Shown one piece after another: positions 1 through 5,494 of a stretch of DNA of 5,938 nt. Source of the stretch: Spirochaetaceae bacterium (GTDB lineage: Bacteria > Spirochaetota > Spirochaetia > SZUA-6 > Fen-1364); contig PMZS01000272.1 in NCBI GenBank assembly GCA_003170115.1, forward strand, positions 1-5,938. Reading direction: 5' to 3'. Both the position numbers and the translations under genes were made by a program. The notes under the pieces were generated by a model that worked only from the letters and a program-made list of their open reading frames with translations, did no database searches and had not been told where the DNA came from. Each line of letters starts with the position of its first letter. Positions within the stretch are counted from its first letter, which is position 1.

Positions 1-73
1 CGGCAGCCGGGGCGGGCGTCGCGGGAGCGGGAGCCGCGGGGGCCGGCGCGGGCTGCGCAGGAGCGGCCGCGCT
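1..73 (-). repeat. Low-complexity GC-rich tract encoding an Ala/Pro-rich tail
   Basis: The minus strand is a run of GCN and CCN codons (about residues 200-223 of the partial gene) giving an irregular AP/AAP pattern with occasional Gln and Thr. It resembles a flexible periplasmic or envelope-spanning linker between a membrane helix and a further C-terminal domain. It reaches the window edge, so its full length is unknown. It is degenerate rather than an exact tandem repeat. Confidence 0.6.
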
Positions 74-670
74 TGTCGTCGGGAGCGGCGGAATGGTCGG
101 TCCGGAAATCGCCCGGTAGACGAAATACGCTATTGCCCCGACCAGGGCAATGCCGAGAACGACGAACAATACCAGGAGGAGGATGTTGGGAGAGCGCCGA
201 TGCAGCGTCTCCTCCCGCCGGTCCTTTTCCCCGACCGGGTAGTCCTCACCGGTGAGCGGAGGCTCTTCGAGATCCAGCCCCTCCTCAGATTCGGCTTCCA
301 GCGAGAACTCCGGCTCCGTGAACGTGTCCCGGCCCGTCGTACCGGCAAGGCTCGTGTCGAACCTCTGGCATTCGCCCGTGGATTGGTCGCACGCCTCCGC
401 GGAGAGCTGACCTTCCTCAGTGATGCCGATGAGCAACTCGATGTCGGGCGCACCCTGCGCGGCGGGAGGGATGTTTTCAATGGTAAGACTGCCGATGTAT
501 CGGGCTTCGGAGATCGAGGAGCCATTCCCGCGGTAGAGATCCACCTGGACTTTATCCTGATTGTCTTTCGCGGTCGTGAGGATGAGCTTCCTTGTGCCTG
601 TGAAATCGACTTCGATCACCGGGTAGTACGAACCGTCAGCGACCTTAATGCCGATCGTCGAATCGCTCAA
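1..670 (-). CDS. Membrane-anchored protein with a stand-alone Hsp70/DnaK-type substrate-binding-like domain (partial, C-terminus off window)
   Basis: I translated this frame by hand: 223 codons are open, with no stop before the window edge. Residues about 4-104 follow the DnaK beta substrate-binding domain. IGIKVADGS matches LGIETMGG, LTTAKDNQDKVQV matches FSTAEDNQSAVTI, and IGSLTIENIPPAAQGAPDIE matches the LGQF..I.PAPRG.PQIEV segment; a GILxVSAxD-like strand (GQLSAEACD) follows. The Hsp70 ATPase domain and its hydrophobic linker are absent. Then come an acidic linker (about 115-154), a basic patch (RR at 151-152, HRR at 157-159), one hydrophobic helix at 163-185, and an Ala/Pro-rich tail from about 200. 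With no signal peptide and basic residues before the helix, the domain is probably cytoplasmic and the tail outside the membrane. The start is TTG (670-668), chosen because an in-frame TGA lies at 722-720, no ATG or GTG lies between, and GAGGGAG sits 10 nt upstream. The role is unknown; binding of unfolded peptides is inference. Cys94 and Cys101 form a CX6C pair. Confidence 0.8.
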   Translation of the reverse strand, partial: MSDSTIGIKVADGSYYPVIEVDFTGTRKLILTTAKDNQDKVQVDLYRGNGSSISEARYIGSLTIENIPPAAQGAPDIELLIGITEEGQLSAEACDQSTGECQRFDTSLAGTTGRDTFTEPEFSLEAESEEGLDLEEPPLTGEDYPVGEKDRREETLHRRSPNILLLVLFVVLGIALVGAIAYFVYRAISGPTIPPLPTTSAAAPAQPAPAPAAPAPATPAPAA

Positions 671-680
671 ATGCCGGATT

Positions 681-687
681 CTCCCTC
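681..687 (-). promoter_or_regulatory. Ribosome binding site supporting a TTG start
   Basis: GAGGGAG on the minus strand lies 10 nt before TTG at 670-668. It is the only good Shine-Dalgarno sequence in the short open stretch after the in-frame stop at 722-720, and it decides the start call. The Hsp70-like similarity begins within a few residues of this TTG, which agrees with the choice. Confidence 0.65.
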
Positions 688-693
688 GGAAAA

Positions 694-722
694 ATCGTAT
701 CCCGGCCTCACCGGTTTGTCAA
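694..722 (-). promoter_or_regulatory. Sigma70-type promoter for the Hsp70-SBD-like gene
   Basis: Read on the minus strand, a perfect -35 box TTGACA (722-717) is followed by a 17-nt spacer and the -10 box TACGAT (699-694, 4 of 6 matches including the most conserved T, A and final T). Transcription would begin near 687, giving a leader of about 17 nt that consists mostly of the ribosome binding site. The promoter lies just after the rsmG stop, so this gene can be expressed independently of the upstream cluster. No hairpin-plus-T-tract terminator is visible between them, so read-through from rsmG is also possible. Confidence 0.65.
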
Positions 723-743
723 CAATGGTTTCCCAGGGTTTTG

Positions 744-1412
744 TCAGGTTGCGGGCCTGGACGCGACAATGAGGCAGCGCTCTTCGGCGAGAAACGGAGG
801 CGCGAGCGGCACGAGCCGCAAATCGCGGTCCGTCACCCGGGATCGTCGAACGTCATCCATCTCTTCCCGCGCCCGGTCTTCCCTTCCTTTGTACGCGATG
901 GCAGTGCGCCATCGCACGCCGCTTTTCTCTATGTCGTGCAGGAACCTCTCGAACGGCGCCACGGCGCGAAACGTCACAACGTCGTAATCGCCTTCGGCGT
1001 CCGAGAGATCGGACTGCGCCACGCGCAGCAGCGGAAGACCGAGCAGGACGGCGCAGGTCTTGAGAAATGACACTCGCCGCGCCATGCGCTCCAGCAGCGT
1101 GAAGGAAACGGAGGGAAGAACCGCCGCAAGCGGGATCCCGGGGAAACCCGCACCGGAACCCACATCCAGCACGGTCCCACCTGTCGGTTTCACCGCGTCC
1201 CGCACCACCTGCCACCCCGCGACTGAGTCCAGCACGTGCTTGACGACGAGCTCGCGGCGGTCGTTGAACTTCACAAGCCCGAACCGGGGATTCCACCGCT
1301 CGAGCTCGTCGAGATATTTCTCCAGCAGCGGCTGGACGCGCCCGGGATCAGGGACGGCAAGTCGTTCCAGGCCGGCGCGAAGGACCTCGCGAGGTTCGAT
1401 GCTCTCCGTCAT
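744..1412 (-). CDS. rsmG: 16S rRNA (guanine-N7) methyltransferase RsmG (GidB)
   Basis: RsmG transfers a methyl group from S-adenosylmethionine to N7 of the guanine equivalent to E. coli G527 in the 530 loop of 16S rRNA. The product is 222 residues, close to the family's usual 205-240. The signature SAM-binding loop VLDVGSGAGFPGIPLA is at 81-96. It is preceded by the conserved KHVLDS segment (58-63) and followed by FTLLERMARRVSFLK (104-118), the family's acidic-turn and basic-helix region. FRAVAPFE and a YKG motif appear further on, as in homologues. The ATG at 1412-1410 overlaps the mnmG stop as ATGA (4-nt overlap), with only a weak GC-rich Shine-Dalgarno candidate, so translational coupling to mnmG is likely. 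In several bacteria, loss of RsmG gives low-level streptomycin resistance; that is family knowledge, not something visible here. Confidence 0.96.
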   Translation of the reverse strand: MTESIEPREVLRAGLERLAVPDPGRVQPLLEKYLDELERWNPRFGLVKFNDRRELVVKHVLDSVAGWQVVRDAVKPTGGTVLDVGSGAGFPGIPLAAVLPSVSFTLLERMARRVSFLKTCAVLLGLPLLRVAQSDLSDAEGDYDVVTFRAVAPFERFLHDIEKSGVRWRTAIAYKGREDRAREEMDDVRRSRVTDRDLRLVPLAPPFLAEERCLIVASRPAT

Positions 1413-3274
1413 CGCGCCCGCCGCAAGTGGACCAGTATGACGGCGATGTCGGGCGGCCGCACGCCAGGGATCCGAGACGCCTGCCCGACGGAAGCAGGAC
1501 GAATCCGCTTGAGCTTCTCACGCGCCTCCGTAGAAAAGCCGGCCGCCGTGTCCCAGTCGAATCCGGGCGGGATCCGCTTGTCTTCCAGGCTCCGAAAGCG
1601 GCCGACCAGGTCATCCTGCCGTCGGACGTATCCCGCGTATTTCACCGCCGTCTCCGCCAGGGAGAGCCATTCCCCGGCATAATTCTCAAGCAACGGCTCC
1701 CGGGCCGCCAGTTCTGAAATGGCGATCTTCGGGTCCCTCAGCGCCTGCTCGAAGCTCCTCCCCCTGTGAGAGGCCAGGGCGACAAGGGCATCAGCATCGA
1801 CGCCCGCAACCTTTCGGGAGCGCAGGAGCTCCCGGATTTCTTCCACGCTCCGAAGTTTCCGCTCCAGCCGCTCCTCGGCCCCGGCGTCCTGGAGTCCGAC
1901 CATGCGGCCGTGCCTCAGCAGCCGGATGTCCGCGGTATCGTGGCACAGGGAGAGCCGGTATTCCGCCCGGGAGGTGAACAGCCTGTAGGGCTCCTCGGTC
2001 CCCCGCGTCACCAGGTCATCCACCATGACGCCGATGTATGCCTCCGCGCGGGAGAGCACGAGCGGTTCCCGTGACTGGAGATGGAGCGCGGCGTTGATGC
2101 CCGCCACCAGCCCCTGCGCGGCGGCCTCCTCGTAGCCGGACGTGCCATTGGTCTGACCGGCGACAAACAGCCCGTCGACGGCCTTGGTCATCAGGCCCGG
2201 GCCGAGCTGTGTCGGGTCGAGGTAGTCATACTCCACGGCATAGCCGGGCCGGACGATCTGCAGGCTCTCCAGTCCCCGCAGCGTGTGCAGAAACGCCTCC
2301 TGCACCTCTTCGGGGAGAGACGAGGAAACTCCGTTCAGGTAGACCTCGTCGGTCCCCAGTCCCTCGGGCTCGACGAAAACCTGGTGGCGCGCGCGTTCGG
2401 GAAACCGCACGACCTTGTCCTCGATCGAGGGGCAGTACCGCGGACCCCGTCCGACGATCTTGCCACCGTACAGCGGAGAGCGATGGATATTGTCCCTGAT
2501 GATCCGGTGCGTCTGCTCGTTGGTGTAGGTGACCCAGCAGGGAACCACCGGCCTCTCAATGCGCTCCGTGGAAAAGGAGAAAGGCCGCATGACCGGGTCA
2601 GGTTGCTGCAGCGCCATGCGCGCCGTATCGAGAGATCTCCCGAGACCCCGTGCCGGGGTGCCCGTCTTCAGCCTGCCGACGGTGAAACCCCGCCGCCTCA
2701 GGCTCGCTCCCAGTCCTTCCGCCGCCGGCTCTCCGAGCCGGCCGCCCGGCGCGCTCCAATCGCCGATGAAGAGCCTTCCTTCCATGAAAGTCCCGGTCGT
2801 GAGAACGACCGTGCGGGCCCGGATGTGGTTGCCGCGTTCGGTGAGCACCCCCCTCACGCGCGCACTGGAATCCAGCAGGAGATCGACTACCGTGTCCTGG
2901 AACAGGGAAAGCCCCGATTGCGCCTCGAGTGAGCGCCGTGCAAGCGCCGCGTAGAGGGCTTTGTCCGCCTGCGCGCGGGGCGCCTGCACGGCAGGGCCGC
3001 GGCTGGCATTCAGCATCCTGAACTGGATCATCGACGCGTCGATGAGCTTCGCCATCTGACCGCCGAGGGCGTCTATTTCCCGCACGAGGTTTCCCTTGGC
3101 GATGCCGCCTATGGCCGGGTTGCACGACATGCGGCCAATGGCGTCGAGGTTCTGCGTCACCAGGATCGTGGAAAAACCCAGCCGTGCAAGGGCGAGAGCC
3201 GCTTCGATCCCGGCATGACCCGCGCCGATCACCACGGCATCGACATCTCCATCTCGTCGCCCGGGCGCCGGCAT
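1409..3274 (-). CDS. mnmG: tRNA uridine-5-carboxymethylaminomethyl(34) synthesis enzyme MnmG (GidA)
   Basis: MnmG is the FAD-dependent partner of MnmE. Together they add an aminomethyl or carboxymethylaminomethyl group to C5 of wobble uridine 34 in certain tRNAs, using methylenetetrahydrofolate. The protein is 621 residues, the usual length of the MnmE-dependent form. Visible features: FAD Rossmann motif GAGHAG (17-22); the signature GRMSCNPAIGGIAKGNLVRE (47-66), with Cys51 equivalent to the functional N-terminal cysteine; GRLKTGTPAR; RGPRYCPSIEDK, with Cys281 as the second catalytic cysteine; EPEGLGTDEVYLNG; and the C-terminal FAD-binding GQTNGTSGYEEAAAQGL. The frame is open far upstream into mnmE, but homology begins at the ATG at 3274-3272. 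GGGA at 3285-3282 lies 7 nt before this start. The mnmE stop is separated from this ATG by one base, and the 3' end overlaps rsmG by 4 nt. Confidence 0.97.
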   Translation of the reverse strand: MPAPGRRDGDVDAVVIGAGHAGIEAALALARLGFSTILVTQNLDAIGRMSCNPAIGGIAKGNLVREIDALGGQMAKLIDASMIQFRMLNASRGPAVQAPRAQADKALYAALARRSLEAQSGLSLFQDTVVDLLLDSSARVRGVLTERGNHIRARTVVLTTGTFMEGRLFIGDWSAPGGRLGEPAAEGLGASLRRRGFTVGRLKTGTPARGLGRSLDTARMALQQPDPVMRPFSFSTERIERPVVPCWVTYTNEQTHRIIRDNIHRSPLYGGKIVGRGPRYCPSIEDKVVRFPERARHQVFVEPEGLGTDEVYLNGVSSSLPEEVQEAFLHTLRGLESLQIVRPGYAVEYDYLDPTQLGPGLMTKAVDGLFVAGQTNGTSGYEEAAAQGLVAGINAALHLQSREPLVLSRAEAYIGVMVDDLVTRGTEEPYRLFTSRAEYRLSLCHDTADIRLLRHGRMVGLQDAGAEERLERKLRSVEEIRELLRSRKVAGVDADALVALASHRGRSFEQALRDPKIAISELAAREPLLENYAGEWLSLAETAVKYAGYVRRQDDLVGRFRSLEDKRIPPGFDWDTAAGFSTEAREKLKRIRPASVGQASRIPGVRPPDIAVILVHLRRAR

Positions 3275-3275
3275 C

Positions 3276-4631
3276 CTATTTTCCCACGCAGAACCGGGAG
3301 AACATCCGGTCCAGGACCTCGGCGTTGGTGACCGCGCCGGTGATCTCTTCCAGCGAGTCCATCGCCTCCGCACAATCCACGGCGAGGAGGTCCGGCGTTG
3401 CGCCCTCAGAGAGGGAAGCTCGCAGGCGCTTGAGGCTTGCCAGCGCACTGGTGAGCAGGTCGCGCTGCCTCTCGGAATCGACAAGGGGTTCCGCCCCGCC
3501 GAATGGCGCGCCCCCAAGCGTGGCCTCGGCGAGCGCGCGCTGGATATCATCAATCCCCGTTCCGGTCACCGCGCTTGCCGTGAGGAAGCCCTCCGGAGCA
3601 GGAAGAACACCCCGCAGGTCCGACTTGTTCCACACGCGCAGGAGCGGCGCGGGCCGTTGCCATCCGTCGAGGAACTTCCGGTCCGCCGCGTCCATCCCGC
3701 GGGTCCCATCGACGAGGTACAGCACGGCGTCGGCGGAATCGATCACCTCATGAGTTTTTTTCAAACCTTGTATTTCCAGGGCATCGGTCGCCGCGCGCAA
3801 TCCCGCGGTGTCGAAAAGCCGCACGGGGATTCCCTGGATGCTCGCCGTGCCTTCAAGCCAGTCACGGGTTGTTCCATGGATCTCGGAGACGATTGCCCGA
3901 TCCTGGCGGAGCAGGAGGTTGAAAAGACTGGACTTGCCTGCATTCGTGGCACCCGCGATGGCAACGCTCACACCCTCCTGGTAGATCCTGCCCTGCGGAT
4001 AGGTGTGGACCAGCTCCATCACTATCCGTTCCGCATTGTCGAGCTTTTCCGTGTCGACGCCGGAGTCGGTCTGCTCGTCGGGATAGTCGATGAGCACCTC
4101 GAGGGATGCGCGCAGGTCCAGGAGCGCGTCGCGCGCCTTCTGGACCCGGTCCTCGATTGCTCCCCCGAGGCGCTGCAGGGCCAGCCCGCGTGCCCTGTCC
4201 GTCTTTGCGCGCACGATCTCGTTCACCGCCTCTGCCTGGGTGAGGCCCATCCGACCGTTCAGGAACGCGCGCTGGGTGAACTCCCCCGGACCGGCGGCGC
4301 GGAATCCCGAGCGGGCAAGCAGGGACAGGAGCCGCTGGATGACGGGGAGGCTGCCGTGGCAGAAGATCTCCGCCCCGTCCTCCCCCGTGTAGCTCTTCGG
4401 CGACTTGTAGACGGCGATGAGGACATCGTCGACATCCTCGTCTCCGTCTTTCACCACGCAGCGATGGATGGTGTGGCCGCGTGCCGCGGCGGGATCGAAG
4501 CGGCGTGCGACCAGCGGTGAGAGAAGCTCGAGGGAGCCCGGCCCGGAGACCCGGATCACCGCCAGCGCACTGGACGCCGCGGGCGTGGCGAGCGCCGCGA
4601 TCGGGTCATCGGGAGAGCGGATCACGATCAC
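3276..4631 (-). CDS. mnmE: tRNA modification GTPase MnmE (TrmE/ThdF)
   Basis: MnmE is a potassium-activated, dimerising GTPase that works with MnmG on tRNA U34. At 451 residues it is full length. It has an N-terminal folate-binding, dimerising domain (about 1-120, with IAALATP and GEFTQRAFLNGRMGLTQAEA), a helical domain, and an inserted G domain. G motifs: G1 GATNAGKSS (227-235), G2 GTTRD (253-257), G3 DTAG (274-277), G4 NKSD (335-338) and G5 around SAVTG. Glu286 falls at the position of the catalytic Glu282 of E. coli. The C-terminal FCVGK matches the family's C-[IVL]-G-K, with Cys448. The start is GTG: an in-frame TGA lies just upstream and no ATG is available. A second in-frame GTG at 4625-4623 would shorten the protein by two residues. 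The Shine-Dalgarno sequence is poor for either. The gene lies 49 nt after modA and 1 nt before mnmG. Confidence 0.97.
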   Translation of the reverse strand: MIVIRSPDDPIAALATPAASSALAVIRVSGPGSLELLSPLVARRFDPAAARGHTIHRCVVKDGDEDVDDVLIAVYKSPKSYTGEDGAEIFCHGSLPVIQRLLSLLARSGFRAAGPGEFTQRAFLNGRMGLTQAEAVNEIVRAKTDRARGLALQRLGGAIEDRVQKARDALLDLRASLEVLIDYPDEQTDSGVDTEKLDNAERIVMELVHTYPQGRIYQEGVSVAIAGATNAGKSSLFNLLLRQDRAIVSEIHGTTRDWLEGTASIQGIPVRLFDTAGLRAATDALEIQGLKKTHEVIDSADAVLYLVDGTRGMDAADRKFLDGWQRPAPLLRVWNKSDLRGVLPAPEGFLTASAVTGTGIDDIQRALAEATLGGAPFGGAEPLVDSERQRDLLTSALASLKRLRASLSEGATPDLLAVDCAEAMDSLEEITGAVTNAEVLDRMFSRFCVGK

Positions 4632-4633
4632 CG

Positions 4634-4662
4634 AGGATAACCCGCCGCCGGCGACGCATCAA
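4634..4662 (-). promoter_or_regulatory. Possible promoter immediately in front of mnmE
   Basis: In the 49-nt gap after modA the minus strand reads TTGATG (4662-4657, 4 of 6 matches to the -35 box), a 17-nt spacer, then TATCCT (4639-4634, 4 of 6 matches to the -10 box). Transcription would begin near 4627, inside or next to the two candidate GTG codons, giving an essentially leaderless message starting at the second GTG. The spacing is ideal but both boxes are imperfect. The alternative is simple co-transcription from modA, since no terminator is visible in the gap. Confidence 0.3.
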
Positions 4663-4680
4663 GCCTGCGCCCGTCTCGAG

Positions 4681-5448
4681 TCATTTCACGACAAAGCCCG
4701 CCTTGCGGAACGCCTCCTTTGCGGCGGCGCCCTGGAGAAACTCTATCATCTTCTTCGCATTTTCCCTGTTTTTCGATGAGCTCACCACGCCGATCGGATA
4801 GACGATCGGCTCCTCCAGGGAGTTTTCCGGGAATGTGAAGATCTGCCGCACGCGGCTCCCCGCCTTCACCGAAAGTGCATCAGTCAGAAACACGATGCCC
4901 AGGGACGCCGAGCCGCTCTCCACGTATTGAAGTACCTCGCGGACCGTGCCGCCGAATACCAGCTTTTTTTCGACCAGGCGGGAGAGGCCCAGGCGTGTCA
5001 AAGCCTGAACCGCATATCGGCCCGCGGGAACGCTGTCGGGATTTCCAATCGCCAGGAGATCGGTCTTTTCGAGCAGATTCCGAAGAGCTCCGAGACCCCC
5101 GACCGTGCCGATATCCGTATCGGTGACGAGCACGAGAGCGTTGGAAAGAAGGTCCGCCCTCGTCCCTTGCGCGATCATTCCGCCTTTTTCAAGCCTGTCC
5201 ATGTCCTCGGCTGCGGCGGAAAAAAACACGTCAACAGGGGCACCTTCCTCGATCTGCTTGCGGAGCGCTCCCGATCCGCCAAAATTGCAGAGCACACGTG
5301 CGCCGATGAATGCTTCCGCCCGGGGCTTGAGCGCGCTGAGCACGTCGGTGAGGCTTGCGGCGGCGGAGACGATGAGCTCAGGCTGCTGGGCACACAGCGA
5401 ACAGGCGATGCTCAGCAGGAGCGCAGCGAACGCGGACTTTTTCTTCAT
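4681..5448 (-). CDS. modA: Molybdate-type ABC transporter substrate-binding protein (ModA family)
   Basis: This 255-residue protein is a periplasmic oxyanion-binding protein of the ModA family, which delivers molybdate (or tungstate) to a ModBC permease. An N-terminal signal sequence has KKK followed by a hydrophobic core (6-15). Cleavage could follow LCA at 20, or a relaxed lipobox SIAC could lipidate Cys16. Ligand-loop signatures are present: SAAASLTDVL (28-37), the NFGGSGALRKQIEEGAPVDVFFSA region (55-78), VPAGRYAVQAL, and GTVREVLQYVESG. The usual GIVY segment reads GIVF here (Phe187), replacing the Tyr that in E. coli ModA contacts the anion. An ATG at 5448-5446 is chosen over the longer open frame because the signal peptide starts there and GAGGGG precedes it. 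No modB or modC is adjacent; mnmE follows after 49 nt and a TauE-like gene diverges upstream. Specificity for molybdate over tungstate or another oxyanion cannot be decided from sequence. Confidence 0.9.
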   Translation of the reverse strand: MKKKSAFAALLLSIACSLCAQQPELIVSAAASLTDVLSALKPRAEAFIGARVLCNFGGSGALRKQIEEGAPVDVFFSAAAEDMDRLEKGGMIAQGTRADLLSNALVLVTDTDIGTVGGLGALRNLLEKTDLLAIGNPDSVPAGRYAVQALTRLGLSRLVEKKLVFGGTVREVLQYVESGSASLGIVFLTDALSVKAGSRVRQIFTFPENSLEEPIVYPIGVVSSSKNRENAKKMIEFLQGAAAKEAFRKAGFVVK

Positions 5449-5450
5449 GA

Positions 5451-5456
5451 CCCCTC
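5451..5456 (-). promoter_or_regulatory. Ribosome binding site of modA
   Basis: GAGGGG on the minus strand lies 2 nt before the ATG at 5448, which is closer than ideal. A second purine-rich stretch, GGAGAGAGGAAG, lies further upstream at 5472-5461. Together they support the ATG at 5448 rather than an upstream start in the same open frame. Confidence 0.5.
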
Positions 5457-5480
5457 TTTTCTTCCTCTCTCCATTACGGG

Positions 5481-5486
5481 TACGAT
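5481..5486 (+). promoter_or_regulatory. Candidate -10 box for the TauE-like gene
   Basis: TACGAT on the plus strand, the same hexamer as the -10 box at 699-694, ends 8 nt before the ATG at 5495. If used, transcription would start at or next to the ATG and give a leaderless mRNA, which would fit the missing Shine-Dalgarno sequence. No convincing -35 box is found 16-18 nt upstream (the region is T/C-rich, within and beside the modA 5' end), so this is weak. Confidence 0.2.
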
Positions 5487-5494
5487 GTGCCGCT

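Noticed and set aside
200..772. Plus-strand open frame (190 codons) at the left end
   Set aside because: The minus-strand frame beneath it has clear Hsp70-like and transmembrane features plus a promoter and ribosome binding site, so this is its shadow.
723..775. Possible terminator at the end of rsmG
   Set aside because: Only scattered short complementary pieces (TTGTC/GACAA, AGG/CCT) with unequal bulges, and no T-tract.
2081..2932. Long plus-strand open frame (283 codons) opposite mnmG
   Set aside because: It is fully antisense to well-supported mnmG, rich in Arg, Pro and Gly as expected of GC-rich shadows, and has no recognisable motif.
3275..3553. N-terminal extension of mnmG by 93 codons
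   Set aside because: The extension lies inside mnmE in another frame and is Arg/Ser-rich. MnmG homology begins at the ATG at 3274, which has its own ribosome binding site.
3657..4520. Long plus-strand open frame (287 codons) opposite mnmE
   Set aside because: It is antisense to the conserved MnmE G domain and N-terminal domain, with no family signature; it mirrors codon bias.
4651..4674. Small hairpin (GGCGCA/TGCGTC) after modA as a terminator
   Set aside because: The stem is only 6 bp with a G-T pair, and no T-tract follows, so it does not qualify as an intrinsic terminator.
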